A DNA stretch of 64,000 nucleotides from Salinimicrobium profundisediminis. Its GTDB lineage: Bacteria > Bacteroidota > Bacteroidia > Flavobacteriales > Flavobacteriaceae. The stretch lies in the NCBI RefSeq assembly GCF_026241755.1, contig NZ_JAPJDA010000002.1, positions 62,001 to 126,000 on the forward strand, read 5' to 3'. A program made the position numbers and the translations under genes. The notes beneath the pieces are model-generated. The model saw only the letters and a list, made by a program, of their open reading frames with translations. It was not told the DNA's origin and searched no databases. Below, piece after piece: positions 23,919-33,672 of the stretch; position 1 is the first letter of the stretch, and each line of letters opens with the position of its first letter.

Positions 23919-24743
23919 ATGGCTAATATAACCGCCGCAGAAGTAAATAAATTGAGAAAAGCAACCGGTGCCGGTATGATGGACTGTAAAAAGGCATTGG
24001 TTGAAGCCGAAGGAGATTACGAAAAAGCTATTGAAGTACTTCGTAAGAAAGGCCAAAAAGTTGCTGCCAATCGTGCCGACAGAGAATCTTCTGAAGGAGC
24101 CGTAATTGCTACAGTGAATGAAGGCAACACCAGAGGTGTGATCGTTTCCCTTAACTGTGAGACAGATTTCGTTGCTAAGAATGAATCTTTCATTCAACTT
24201 GCTCAAGACTTCGCTGATCTTGCTTTGAACGTAAATTCAAAAGAAGAACTACTTGCAAAAGATTACAAAGGCATCACTGTACAGGAGAAATTAACTGAAC
24301 AAACTGGTGTTATTGGTGAGAAAATCGAGATTGGTGACTTCAGGACTCTTGAAGCTCCTTTCGTAGGTTCTTACATCCACGCAGGTAACAAGATTGCTGT
24401 TTTGACAGGACTTTCTGAACAAACAGAAAACGCTGACGAAATTGCCAAGAACGTTTCTATGCAGGCAGCTGCCATGAACCCTGTTGCTCTTAATGAAGAA
24501 GGTGTTGACCAGTCTGTGATCGAGAAAGAAATAGAGATCGCTAAAGATCAACTAAGACAGGAAGGTAAGCCAGAAGGTATGCTTGACAATATCGCTAAAG
24601 GTAAGATCAAGCGTTTCTTTAAAGACAACACTCTTGTAAACCAGGATTTCATCAAAGACAGTAAAATGTCTGTTGCTGAATATGTAAAGTCTGAGAATGC
24701 CAATCTTTCTGTAGTTGCTTTTGAAAGAGTTGCTTTAGGATAA
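23919..24743 (+). CDS. tsf: Translation elongation factor Ts
   Basis: A 274-residue protein with the N-terminal UBA-like segment TAAEVNKLRKATGAGMMDCK, the EF-Tu-contacting core VSLNCETDFVAKNESFIQLA (TDFV motif), and the dimerisation/coiled-coil region IEIAKDQLRQEGKPEGMLDN. The end YVKSENANLSVVAFERVALG is typical. It exchanges GDP for GTP on EF-Tu. The gene follows rpsB by 94 bases with an intervening hairpin, and a strong terminator ends the unit. Confidence 0.97.
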   Translation: MANITAAEVNKLRKATGAGMMDCKKALVEAEGDYEKAIEVLRKKGQKVAANRADRESSEGAVIATVNEGNTRGVIVSLNCETDFVAKNESFIQLAQDFADLALNVNSKEELLAKDYKGITVQEKLTEQTGVIGEKIEIGDFRTLEAPFVGSYIHAGNKIAVLTGLSEQTENADEIAKNVSMQAAAMNPVALNEEGVDQSVIEKEIEIAKDQLRQEGKPEGMLDNIAKGKIKRFFKDNTLVNQDFIKDSKMSVAEYVKSENANLSVVAFERVALG

Positions 24744-24764
24744 GCATTAAACTTTTTATACAAT

Positions 24765-24798
24765 AAAAAACCCGCTTCCAAAAAGGAGCGGGTTTTTT
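24765..24798. terminator. Bidirectional terminator between tsf and a lipoprotein gene
   Basis: AAAAACCCGCT...AGCGGGTTTTTT form a G+C-rich stem with the arms CCCGCTTCC and GGAGCGGG around AAAAA, and A and T runs outside. It separates convergent genes. Confidence 0.9.
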
Positions 24799-24815
24799 GC
24801 CTTTTTTGAGACCCA

Positions 24816-25181
24816 TTATTGTCGTTCAAAGATCATAAAAGCACCTTCAACCTCAGGATTGGTGGTGTAAAAATTTCCTATCTGGAACCTTGCGGGATCA
24901 AGTTTCTTAAAGAAAAATCTACGCATATCTTCCTGTCCGGGTTTACTCAAATGAATTGAATCTCCTTTAATTTCATAAGAGAAATTCTCTTCATTGCCCT
25001 CTCCATCTATTTTTACCATTTTATTTTCCGAAGAAAACAAAAGTGTGGTGCGTTCATATACAGGTTGCACTTCAATCCATGTGCCCGGCAGGGTTCCTTC
25101 AATAGCATCATTCTTATCACAGGAAAATCCTAAAAAGATACTCAAGACCAGTAAAGCCTTTAAAACAACTGTTTTCTTCAT
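24816..25181 (-). CDS. Small lipoprotein, lipocalin-like, function unknown
   Basis: A 121-residue protein with a lipoprotein signal MKKTVVLKALLVLSIFLGF followed by SCDKND; the lipobox is LGFSC. The mature part begins EGTLPGTWIEVQPVYERTT (LPGTW, as in lipocalin-like domains) and continues as beta strands ENKMVKIDGEGNEENFSYEI and MRRFFFKKLDPARFQIGNFY. It is shorter than a full lipocalin. Ligand and role are unknown. It is convergent with tsf and divergent from pyrH. Confidence 0.65.
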   Translation of the reverse strand: MKKTVVLKALLVLSIFLGFSCDKNDAIEGTLPGTWIEVQPVYERTTLLFSSENKMVKIDGEGNEENFSYEIKGDSIHLSKPGQEDMRRFFFKKLDPARFQIGNFYTTNPEVEGAFMIFERQ

Positions 25182-25296
25182 TGTGAAATTTAATTTGAAG
25201 TAATTATTTCTTCATGGTTAAAAATAGGAAAATCATCTTCCCTGCCGGCACGTGCCAATAATCTTTTTTATCGCTATATCACATTAATAAATTCCT

Positions 25297-25304
25297 TAGT
25301 TTTG
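25297..25304 (+). promoter_or_regulatory. -7 element of the pyrH-frr operon
   Basis: TAGTTTTG matches TAnnTTTG and lies 22 bases before the pyrH start codon. No good -33 TTG is seen at the expected distance. Confidence 0.5.
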
Positions 25305-25326
25305 CACAACCCATCAAATCACGTAG

Positions 25327-26034
<708 letters not shown>

Positions 26035-26076
26035 ACGAACAAGACTTATATAATTTTTAAAAATTAATTTTTAGAA

Positions 26077-26631
26077 ATGGACGACGAGTTAGATTTTATA
26101 ATCGATAGCACAAAAGAAGCAATGGATCAAGCCATTCTTCACCTTGAGAAACAATTACTCAACATTAGGGCCGGGAAAGCCACCCCGGCAATGCTTGGTA
26201 GCGTAAGAGTAGATTACTACGGAAGCCAGACCCCGCTTAACCAGGTGGCCAACGTAAACACGCCCGATGCGCGCACCCTTACCATTCAGCCATTTGAGAA
26301 GAACATGATCACTGCCATTGAAAAAGGCATTATGCAGGCAAACCTCGGATTCAACCCAATGAATAACGGAGACAGCGTGATCATTAATGTTCCCCCTTTA
26401 ACAGAGGAGCGTCGTCGCGAATTGGCAAAACAGGCCAAAGCCGAAGCTGAAGATGCAAAAATTGGAGTAAGAAACGACCGCAAAAATGCCAACCAGGACA
26501 TTAAAAAGCTTGATATTTCTGAAGACCTTCAAAAAACAGGAGAAGCCGAAATCCAAAAGCTTACAGATACCTATATCGAGAAGATTGAGAAGGTGCTGGC
26601 CGTAAAAGAAAAAGAGATCATGACCGTCTAA
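26077..26631 (+). CDS. frr: Ribosome recycling factor
   Basis: A 184-residue protein with the full RRF sequence: MDQAILHLEKQLLNIRAGKA, LGSVRVDYYGSQTPLNQVAN, LTIQPFEKNMITAIEKGIMQ and NVPPLTEERRRELAKQAKAE. It forms a three-helix bundle plus a small beta domain and, with EF-G, splits post-termination ribosomes. It lies in an operon with pyrH and ends at a hairpin terminator. Confidence 0.98.
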   Translation: MDDELDFIIDSTKEAMDQAILHLEKQLLNIRAGKATPAMLGSVRVDYYGSQTPLNQVANVNTPDARTLTIQPFEKNMITAIEKGIMQANLGFNPMNNGDSVIINVPPLTEERRRELAKQAKAEAEDAKIGVRNDRKNANQDIKKLDISEDLQKTGEAEIQKLTDTYIEKIEKVLAVKEKEIMTV

Positions 26632-26655
26632 TAAGACAGTTGAACCATACCTTTC

Positions 26656-26684
26656 AAAAAGCGGCTTTTTAAGTCGCTTTTTTT
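26656..26684 (+). terminator. Terminator after frr
   Basis: AAAAAGCGGC and GTCGCTTTTTTT pair (one G-T or mismatch) around a short loop, ending in a run of T. Confidence 0.8.
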
Positions 26685-26706
26685 GTCCTTTTTCGGGATC
26701 GCTACG

Positions 26707-26738
26707 TTGGAAAAAGTTTACATGCTTTCATACCTTTG
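26707..26738 (+). promoter_or_regulatory. Promoter of the RND/MMPL-type transporter
   Basis: TTG at 26707-26709, 21 bases, then TACCTTTG at 26731-26738 fit the Bacteroidota promoter pattern; the start codon is 17 bases further on. Confidence 0.6.
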
Positions 26739-26755
26739 CAAAACAAATTTTTCCC

Positions 26756-29176
26756 ATGTCTAAAATCCTCGGCTTTGAGTTCTGGAATACTGTTGCACGC
26801 ACTATTCTTCGGAACAGGATCCTCATCCTGGTATTAATTACTGCCTGTACCGTATTTCTCGCTTTACAGTGGAAGAACATGAGGTTTTCCTATACTGAAG
26901 CCAACCTCCTGCCCGATGATGATCCCATTAACCTCCAGTACCAGGAATTCCTGAATAAATTTGGGGAAGAAGGGAATGTTATTGTCATGGCTGTTAATGA
27001 TACAGCACTCTTTACCCCCAGGAATTTTACCGCCTGGAATGAACTGGCCGACAGCTTAATCAATTTTCAGGAAGTTGAGTTCACTGTAGCCTTAGGCAAC
27101 TTAAAAAAACTTGAAAAATTTGAAGATCCGGGGCGTTTTGAGATGGTTCCGTTTATCAAAGAGGCTAACCCCAATGACCAGCAGGTAAAAGAATACCGGG
27201 AAAAATTGTTTCAGGATTTGCCATTTTACGAAGGTCTTGTTTACAGCAGGCATTCCAATACCGTGCAAACTGCGGTGTACCTGGACCAGGAAATAGTGAA
27301 CACCGGCCAGCGCAAGACTTTTGTAGTAGAAGAGCTTATCCCGTTAGTAGAAAAGTTTAAAGAGGAGTATGGGCTAAATGTTTATGTATCGGGCATGCCG
27401 TATATACGCACCCTCAACTCCCAAAATATTATTGATGAAATAGGATTGTTCATTGGCGCAGCCTTACTGGTGACCTCCCTTATCTTCTTCTTTTTCTTTA
27501 GAAGTGTGCGCGCTACCGTAATTTCAATGATTACCGTAGTTATAGGTGTAATGTGGGCTTTTGGCGTGCTGGGGCTTTTACATTATGAGATCACCGTGCT
27601 TACCGCTATCATTCCGCCATTAATTATTGTAATAGGAATTCCCAACTGCATTTTCTTCATCAATAAATATCAGCAGGAGATCCAGAAACACGGCAACCAG
27701 GCAAAGTCACTGCAGCGGGTAATTACCAAAGTGGGGAATGCCACTTTGATGACCAATCTTACCACAGCCTCAGGGTTTGCCACCTTTATTCTTACTGAAA
27801 GCACCCTGCTCAAGGAATTTGGGATAGTAGCTTCAATAAACATCATTGCGATCTTTATTCTAAGTCTGCTCATCATCCCCATTATCTACAGTTACATGAA
27901 TGTGCCGCGGGAAAAACACCTCAAGCACCTCAATAAAAGATGGATTGGTGGCTTTGTAAACTGGATGGAAAGAATGGTGAAGCACCACCGCATTGCCATT
28001 TTCATTATCTCCCTTATTTTACTCGTATCGAGTATCATTGGAATTTATACCATAAAGGTTTCGGGAAGCCTGCTGGAAGATATGCCACAGGAGGCAGCAT
28101 TCTTTAAGGACATTAAGTTCTTTGAAGAAGAATTTGATGGTGTAATGCCATTAGAAATTGTTATTGACACTAAGCGGGAGCAGGGAGTGATGAAACTGCC
28201 AACCTTAAAGAAAATGGAGGAACTCCAGGAACTTATTGCCGAAGAAGATGAACTTTCCCCTCCCCTTTCTATAGTCAACCTGGTGAAGTATGCCAAGCAA
28301 GCGTATTACAATGGCAACCCAAAATACTACCAGCTGCCCACCTCCCAAGAAAGAACTTTTATTTTGCCTTATGCAAAGGGGCTGGATGCCAGCGGTGATA
28401 ACCTGCTCACCTCTTTTGTAGACAGCACAGGCCGCTACGCCCGTATGACAAGCTTTATGAAAGATATTGGCACCCAGGAGATGGAGGAGATCGAAGAAGA
28501 CCTGTGGCCAAAGATCAGGGAGATTTTTCCTGAAGACCGGTTTTCGATAGAAATGACCGGGAAGGCCTTAATATTTCAGAAAGGGACCAATTATCTTGTA
28601 AAGAATCTTGTCATCTCCTTAAGCCTGGCTATTTTTCTGATTGCTGTGATCATGGCCTGGATGTTCCGTTCGTTTAAAATGATCCTAGTTTCTCTAATCC
28701 CGAATTTACTGCCGTTGCTGGTAACTGCCGGAATGATGGGCTTTCTTGGTGTACCTATAAAACCCTCGACCATTCTTGTATTTAGTATTGCCTTTGGAAT
28801 TTCGGTAGATGATACCATACATTTTCTCGCCAAGTACCGGCAGGAGCTTAAGGCGAATAACTGGAAGGTAAAAAGATCGGTTTATGCGGCACTGCGGGAG
28901 ACGGGTGTAAGCATGTTCTATACCTCAATTGTGCTTTTCTTTGGCTTTTCGGTATTTATGATAAGTAGTTTTGGAGGCACCGTTGCTCTTGGCGGACTGG
29001 TTTCGGCAACTCTTTTATTCGCCATGCTTTCTAACCTGCTACTGCTTCCGGCTTTACTTCTTTCACTTCAGAAGGAAATCGCTAACAAAGATGTACTGCG
29101 GGAGCCAACGATAAATATTATTCCGCAGGAAGAGGATTCCGAAGAAATTTCAGAAGAAGAGGATCCAAAAATGTGA
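26756..29176 (+). CDS. RND/MMPL-family transporter (patched-like)
   Basis: An 806-residue protein with two repeats, each a hydrophobic segment, a large exported loop and five more membrane segments. The first block starts RNRILILVLITACTVFLAL, has an exported loop with YTEANLLPDDDPINLQYQEF, and a sterol-sensing-like block beginning IGLFIGAALLVTSLIFFFF. The second begins HRIAIFIISLILLVSSIIG and contains FSIAFGISVDDTIHFLAKY with the Asp pair used for proton relay. The family exports lipids, hopanoids or other hydrophobic molecules; the substrate is unknown. The C-terminal tail is acidic (EEDSEEISEEEDPKM). The stop codon lies inside a copy of the dispersed palindrome. Confidence 0.88.
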   Translation: MSKILGFEFWNTVARTILRNRILILVLITACTVFLALQWKNMRFSYTEANLLPDDDPINLQYQEFLNKFGEEGNVIVMAVNDTALFTPRNFTAWNELADSLINFQEVEFTVALGNLKKLEKFEDPGRFEMVPFIKEANPNDQQVKEYREKLFQDLPFYEGLVYSRHSNTVQTAVYLDQEIVNTGQRKTFVVEELIPLVEKFKEEYGLNVYVSGMPYIRTLNSQNIIDEIGLFIGAALLVTSLIFFFFFRSVRATVISMITVVIGVMWAFGVLGLLHYEITVLTAIIPPLIIVIGIPNCIFFINKYQQEIQKHGNQAKSLQRVITKVGNATLMTNLTTASGFATFILTESTLLKEFGIVASINIIAIFILSLLIIPIIYSYMNVPREKHLKHLNKRWIGGFVNWMERMVKHHRIAIFIISLILLVSSIIGIYTIKVSGSLLEDMPQEAAFFKDIKFFEEEFDGVMPLEIVIDTKREQGVMKLPTLKKMEELQELIAEEDELSPPLSIVNLVKYAKQAYYNGNPKYYQLPTSQERTFILPYAKGLDASGDNLLTSFVDSTGRYARMTSFMKDIGTQEMEEIEEDLWPKIREIFPEDRFSIEMTGKALIFQKGTNYLVKNLVISLSLAIFLIAVIMAWMFRSFKMILVSLIPNLLPLLVTAGMMGFLGVPIKPSTILVFSIAFGISVDDTIHFLAKYRQELKANNWKVKRSVYAALRETGVSMFYTSIVLFFGFSVFMISSFGGTVALGGLVSATLLFAMLSNLLLLPALLLSLQKEIANKDVLREPTINIIPQEEDSEEISEEEDPKM

Positions 29177-29217
29177 TTTTTGACACCTAATTTTGTCAGA
29201 AGCCTTTATTTTATTAC

Positions 29218-29248
29218 TTGTAAGGCAAGTGCGGAAAAATTATCTTTG
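29218..29248 (+). promoter_or_regulatory. asnS promoter (TTG, 20 bases, TATCTTTG)
   Basis: TTG at 29218-29220 and TATCTTTG at 29241-29248 are separated by 20 bases, an almost ideal Bacteroidota promoter; the asnS start codon follows 18 bases downstream. Confidence 0.7.
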
Positions 29249-29266
29249 CTCTTCAAATAGAAAAAG

Positions 29267-30709
29267 ATGATCACAGGAAAAGTTGCAGAACTTTTAGAAA
29301 GCACTCAGTATTTGCAGGAAGTTGAAGTAAAAGGTTGGGTACGTTCCTTTAGGAGCAACCGGTTTATAGCTTTAAATGATGGCTCTACCATCAACAACAT
29401 GCAATGTGTGGTAGACTATGAAAAGCTAAGCGAAAATACCTTAAAGCGCATCACTGTTGGTGCTGCGATAAAGGTGACAGGAACCCTGGTAGAGAGTCAG
29501 GGTAGCGGGCAAAAAGTGGAAGTACAGGCAAACGCCGTAGAAATTCTTGGAGATGCAGATCCCGAAGAAGTGAAGTACACCATTCTTTCTCCAAAAAGGC
29601 ATTCTCTCGAGAAACTTAGGGAGCAGGCGCACCTTAGGGTGAGAACCAACACTTTTGGAGCCGTGATGAGGCTAAGGTCTAAACTCGCTTTTGCCATTCA
29701 CAGCTATTTTCAGCAAAACAATTTTCACTATGTGAACACTCCAATTATTACCGGAAGTGATGCTGAAGGTGCAGGAGAAATGTTTAGAGTAACTTCTTTT
29801 GATCTTGATAATGTGCCGCGTAACGAAGATGGTTCTATTAACTATAAAGAAGATTTCTTCGGAAAAGAAACCAATCTTACCGTATCTGGCCAACTCGAAG
29901 GGGAGACTTATGCTCTAGGTTTAGGTCAAATCTATACTTTTGGCCCTACTTTTAGAGCTGAAAATTCAAACACATCACGCCACCTTGCCGAGTTTTGGAT
30001 GGTAGAGCCAGAAATGGCATTTTGTGACCTTGCCGGAAATATGGACATTGCTGAAGACTTCATCAAATATGTGCTGAAGTATGTGCTGGACAACTGCAAG
30101 GATGATCTTGCTTTTCTTGAAGAACGCCAGGCAAATGAAGATAAGGCAAAACCGGAAGCCGAACGTAGTGCTATGAGCCTTAGCGATAAGCTGAGATTTG
30201 TGGTTGAGAACAACTTCAAAAGAGTAAGCTATACCGAGGCGATCGATATCTTAAAGAGCTCTAAGCCTAATAAGAAGAAAAAATTCAATTACATCATTGA
30301 AGAATGGGGAGCCGATCTTCAAAGTGAGCATGAACGATACCTTGTTGAAAAGCACTTTAAATGTCCTGTAATATTATTTGATTACCCCGCCAACATAAAA
30401 GCGTTTTACATGCGTTTAAATGAAGACGGAAAGACCGTACGCGCAATGGACATCCTTTTCCCCGGAATTGGAGAGATTGTGGGTGGCTCGCAACGGGAAG
30501 AACGCCTTGATGTCTTAAAACAAAAGATGCAGGCGCTTGATATAGATGAAAAAGAACTTTGGTGGTATCTTGATACCCGAAAGTTTGGAACCTGTGTACA
30601 CAGTGGGTTTGGACTTGGGTTTGAAAGACTGGTGCAGTTTGCTACCGGTATGGGGAACATTAGAGACGTGATCCCTTACCCAAGAACACCTCTAAACGCC
30701 GAGTTCTAA
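29267..30709 (+). CDS. asnS: Asparaginyl-tRNA synthetase
   Basis: A 480-residue class IIb synthetase. The N-terminal OB-fold anticodon-binding domain has [20 protein letters not shown]; the catalytic core has motif 1 near [20 protein letters not shown], motif 2 at [20 protein letters not shown] and motif 3 at [17 protein letters not shown]. The asparagine type, rather than aspartate, is supported by [20 protein letters not shown] and by a separate aspS at 55976. It charges tRNA-Asn. It has its own promoter and terminator and is followed by rpoN. Confidence 0.96.
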   Translation: MITGKVAELLESTQYLQEVEVKGWVRSFRSNRFIALNDGSTINNMQCVVDYEKLSENTLKRITVGAAIKVTGTLVESQGSGQKVEVQANAVEILGDADPEEVKYTILSPKRHSLEKLREQAHLRVRTNTFGAVMRLRSKLAFAIHSYFQQNNFHYVNTPIITGSDAEGAGEMFRVTSFDLDNVPRNEDGSINYKEDFFGKETNLTVSGQLEGETYALGLGQIYTFGPTFRAENSNTSRHLAEFWMVEPEMAFCDLAGNMDIAEDFIKYVLKYVLDNCKDDLAFLEERQANEDKAKPEAERSAMSLSDKLRFVVENNFKRVSYTEAIDILKSSKPNKKKKFNYIIEEWGADLQSEHERYLVEKHFKCPVILFDYPANIKAFYMRLNEDGKTVRAMDILFPGIGEIVGGSQREERLDVLKQKMQALDIDEKELWWYLDTRKFGTCVHSGFGLGFERLVQFATGMGNIRDVIPYPRTPLNAEF

Positions 30710-30738
30710 AAAGCCTTTCATCCTAAAGTACTCATAAA

Positions 30739-30778
30739 ACAATCTGCGTTCGTTTACGTTTGTAGATTGTTTTTTTTA
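30739..30778 (+). terminator. Terminator after asnS, overlapping the rpoN promoter
   Basis: ACAATCT (30739-30745) pairs with AGATTGT (30764-30770), and the stem extends inward with G-T pairs; a T run follows. The loop contains TACGTTTG, a candidate rpoN -7 element. Confidence 0.75.
30755..30762 (+). promoter_or_regulatory. Candidate rpoN -7 element
   Basis: TACGTTTG matches TAnnTTTG, 40 bases before the rpoN start. It lies inside the loop of the asnS terminator, so both signals share the same sequence. Confidence 0.45.
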
Positions 30779-30802
30779 TTTTTATAAAAAGCCAGTAAGA
30801 AT

Positions 30803-32263
30803 ATGCTAAAACAGCAGTTAAATTTTAAATTATCTCAAAAGCTTTCTCCTCAGCAAATACAGTTGATGAAGCTTATCCAGCTGCCTACACAGGCTTTTGA
30901 GCAACGGCTTAAGCAGGAGATGGAGGAAAACCCCGCGCTTGAAGGCGGTAAAGAAGAGAGTGACGAGTACGAAGAAGATTTCAAGACAGACGATTACCAG
31001 GATGAAGACCCGGGCAATGAGAGCATTGAAGCCGATATTGATGTTGATGAGTACCTGAGTGATGACGAGATACCCAATTATCGTTTGCAGGCAAACAATT
31101 ACAGTGCAGATGACGAAGACAGACAGGTACCCTATGCTTCCGGAACTTCTTTCACCCAATATTTAAAAACGCAGTTAAGTACGCTTAGACTTGACGAATC
31201 TGAAGAAGAGATTGCTGAATTTCTTGTAGGAAGTGTTGATGAGAGCGGCTACATAAGAAGATCTGTTCAGGATATTGTTGATGATCTCGCTTTCACACAA
31301 AATGTATATACCGACGAGGAAACTGTAGAGAAAGTACTTAAATATGTTCATGAGCTCGACCCTGCAGGGGTAGGTGCCAGAAGTCTTCAGGAATGCCTGT
31401 TAATACAGTTAAACAGAAGGGACCAGACAAGACCTGTAAGCCTGGCAAAAGACATTATTGAGAAGTCTTTTGACCAGTTTAGTAAAAAACACTACCAGAA
31501 ACTTCTTTCAAAGCATGATATTTCTGAAGAAGACCTTCGAAATGCCATAGAGGTCATTGAACATCTCAACCCTAAACCCGGTGGTGCCTATGCCGGCAAC
31601 ACCAGGGCTGTGGAACATGTGATCCCCGACTTTACAATTAAAATAGCAGAAGGCGAACTTGAGTTGAGCCTTAATGGCCGAAATGCACCCGAAATGCACG
31701 TCTCCAAAGATTACAGTGAGATGCTTAAAGGCTATAAGGAATCACGGGAGAAGAGTAAAGCCCAGAAGGATGCGGTCATGTTCATCAAACAAAAGCTGGA
31801 TGCTGCAAAGTGGTTCATAGAAGCCATAAAACAGCGACAAACCACACTCTTTGTTACGATGAGCGCCATCATGAACTATCAAAAAGAGTATTTTCTCACC
31901 GGCGATGAAAGAAATTTAAGACCAATGATCTTAAAGGATATTGCCGATGAGATCGATATGGATGTCTCTACGGTTTCCCGTGTTGCCAACAGTAAATACG
32001 TAGATACTCCCTACGGAACAAAGCTGATAAAGGATTTCTTTTCTGAATCTATGAAGAACGATCAGGGAGAGGATGTTTCGACAAAGGAGATCAAGAAAAT
32101 TCTTGAGATGACCATTGACGATGAAAACAAGAGAAAACCCCTTACAGACGAGAAACTTGCGAAGATGCTGAAAGAAAAGGGATACCCTATTGCGCGGCGT
32201 ACCGTTGCTAAATACCGGGAGCAACTGGATATTCCCGTTGCCCGCCTTCGAAAAGAAATTTGA
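30803..32263 (+). CDS. rpoN: RNA polymerase sigma-54 factor
   Basis: A 486-residue protein with the three sigma-54 regions. Region I, glutamine-rich, is LKQQLNFKLSQKLSPQQIQL plus MKLIQLPTQAFEQRLKQEM. Acidic region II follows (residues 45-110). The core-binding domain contains LDPAGVGARSLQECLLIQL, and region III the HTH DIADEIDMDVSTVSRVANSK and the RpoN box ARRTVAKYREQLDI, which reads the -24 element. It directs transcription at -24/-12 promoters with AAA+ activators. The stop codon overlaps the next start (TGATG), so the downstream membrane protein is co-translated. Confidence 0.97.
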   Translation: MLKQQLNFKLSQKLSPQQIQLMKLIQLPTQAFEQRLKQEMEENPALEGGKEESDEYEEDFKTDDYQDEDPGNESIEADIDVDEYLSDDEIPNYRLQANNYSADDEDRQVPYASGTSFTQYLKTQLSTLRLDESEEEIAEFLVGSVDESGYIRRSVQDIVDDLAFTQNVYTDEETVEKVLKYVHELDPAGVGARSLQECLLIQLNRRDQTRPVSLAKDIIEKSFDQFSKKHYQKLLSKHDISEEDLRNAIEVIEHLNPKPGGAYAGNTRAVEHVIPDFTIKIAEGELELSLNGRNAPEMHVSKDYSEMLKGYKESREKSKAQKDAVMFIKQKLDAAKWFIEAIKQRQTTLFVTMSAIMNYQKEYFLTGDERNLRPMILKDIADEIDMDVSTVSRVANSKYVDTPYGTKLIKDFFSESMKNDQGEDVSTKEIKKILEMTIDDENKRKPLTDEKLAKMLKEKGYPIARRTVAKYREQLDIPVARLRKEI

Positions 32264-32868
32264 TGAAGCTACTCGTAAGGTCAGCTTCCTTCCTCTTCCA
32301 CCCCATTTGGATGCCTTTTGCGGGTACTTTAATCTATTTCCTGATAACACCAAGGTTTTTCCCGATAGAAGTGGTAAAAGCCAAGTTACTGGCCATAGCC
32401 ATTATTACCATCTTCATTCCCATTGTCTATGTTTACATGCTAAAAACTTTAGGCAAGGTAACAGATCATCATCTAAGGGATATAAGGGAGAGAAAATGGC
32501 CGCTATTACTCTATGCGGGGCTGGATTTTGTGGTGCTCAAATATGTACTCAACACCTTTGATTACCCGGCGTTATATTACTTCTTTGCCGGCATCATGGC
32601 CTCTGCGATATTTGGGTTGTTCTTTCTACTGGCAAAGGTTAAGGTAAGTCTGCACATGATGGGACTGGCAGGGTTACTGGGATTTATGATCCTGCTAAGT
32701 GTACACTTTAATCTCAACCTGGTTTACAGCGTAAGCTTCCTGATAGCCATTACCGGCCTCACAGCTTCGTCCCGACTCCTTTATGCCGCCCACTCGTATA
32801 ACGAATTAAGTATAGGGTTTATTCTTGGTCTACTGCCCCAGGTTATAGCTGCCCTGGTTTGGCTATAG
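32263..32868 (+). CDS. Polytopic membrane protein, function unknown
   Basis: A 201-residue protein with about six hydrophobic segments: ASFLFHPIWMPFAGTLIYFL, LLAIAIITIFIPIVYVYML, LLLYAGLDFVVLKYVL, LYYFFAGIMASAIFGLFFLL, LLGFMILLSVHFNLNLVYSV and LLPQVIAALVWL. The pattern PIWMPF near the N-terminus and RDIRERKWPLLL in the first loop is common in Bacteroidota proteins of this size, sometimes compared with PAP2-type phosphatases, but no phosphatase motif (KxxxxxxRP, SRxxxxxH) is complete. Its start overlaps the rpoN stop. Its 3' end overlaps the convergent PorT-like gene by 6 bases. Confidence 0.8.
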   Translation: MKLLVRSASFLFHPIWMPFAGTLIYFLITPRFFPIEVVKAKLLAIAIITIFIPIVYVYMLKTLGKVTDHHLRDIRERKWPLLLYAGLDFVVLKYVLNTFDYPALYYFFAGIMASAIFGLFFLLAKVKVSLHMMGLAGLLGFMILLSVHFNLNLVYSVSFLIAITGLTASSRLLYAAHSYNELSIGFILGLLPQVIAALVWL

Positions 32869-33570
32869 CAGGTAAAAAGTGAGCCCAACCTGAAATGTTT
32901 TAAGATCAAGATCCTCATTATTTACTGTAACATCTTTAAAGAAGGAATTGAGACTGTAGTAAAAGGAGAAATTAAAGGTATTATATCCAAAAGTAAAGGT
33001 CGCCCCTAACCGCAATCGCTCGAATTCAGAAACATTGGTCTCCTTAAAAGTATTTCCATCCTGAACAAATTTAGATTGGAAGTAATAGACATATGATGGC
33101 CGTATCCCGGTATATATGCGCCAGAATTTGTAACTCTCGGGCGTGGATGTACGCCATCTAAACTGCACAGGGAGATCAATAGACTGCGTGGTAAAGCGAT
33201 TGGCATCAAAGTCTACCCTGTCCCTGTTAAGTACTACAAACCGGGTCGCTTCGCCTCCCGGGTCTTCCCCTATAAAAAGGTTTTGGCCAAAAGTATCAAT
33301 TGACCAGCCCAGTCCCACTCCAACACCAATATTCCGACGGGCGTTAAGCGGAAAATCCCTTATAAATCCGGCATGAAAACCTCCTGAAAACTGTGAACTC
33401 TTTATTTCTGAAGGGCTTCCGGTAACGATGTTATACGTAAAGCCAAAATAGACCTGGTCTTCCCGATACAAACTATCTACAACCGAAGGGATCTCATTCC
33501 TTTCCTGCCCCTGTAAAAAAAGCGGGAAGAAAATTAAGAGAAGAAAATGCCATTTTTGGATGTTGTGCAT
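32863..33570 (-). CDS. PorT-family outer-membrane beta-barrel protein
   Basis: A 235-residue protein with a signal peptide (HFLLLIFFPLFLQGQERN) and a mature part of alternating beta strands with many Gly, Phe and Tyr: DQVYFGFTYNIVTGSPSEIK, NIGVGVGLGWSIDTFGQ, SIDLPVQFRWRTS and GATFTFGYNTFNFSFYYSL, ending VGLTFYLL. This layout and its position downstream of ExbB/ExbD genes fit the PorT/SprT-type protein described in gliding and type IX secretion studies of Bacteroidota. Naming it sprT or porT would need alignment. It is the last gene of the minus-strand envelope group, after a 102-bp gap containing a terminator. Confidence 0.7.
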   Translation of the reverse strand: MHNIQKWHFLLLIFFPLFLQGQERNEIPSVVDSLYREDQVYFGFTYNIVTGSPSEIKSSQFSGGFHAGFIRDFPLNARRNIGVGVGLGWSIDTFGQNLFIGEDPGGEATRFVVLNRDRVDFDANRFTTQSIDLPVQFRWRTSTPESYKFWRIYTGIRPSYVYYFQSKFVQDGNTFKETNVSEFERLRLGATFTFGYNTFNFSFYYSLNSFFKDVTVNNEDLDLKTFQVGLTFYLL

Positions 33571-33616
33571 TGAAGTATTTTAACCAAAGATAATACGAAG
33601 CAAAACAGCATTCAAA

Positions 33617-33652
33617 AAAAATCCCCTTTCAAAAGACTTGAAAGGGGATTTT
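33617..33652 (-). terminator. Terminator downstream of the ExbD genes
   Basis: AATCCCCTTTCAA and TTGAAAGGGGATT form a perfect 13-base stem around AAGAC, with A and T runs on both sides. It lies between the second ExbD gene and the PorT-like gene, so the latter may be transcribed mostly by read-through or from its own promoter. Confidence 0.85.
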
Positions 33653-33672
33653 CAAAAAATAATGAATTGATT

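Noticed and set aside
32190-32561. A 123-codon frame overlapping rpoN and the next gene in another frame
   Set aside because: Both overlapped genes are well supported, and this frame has no recognisable domain.
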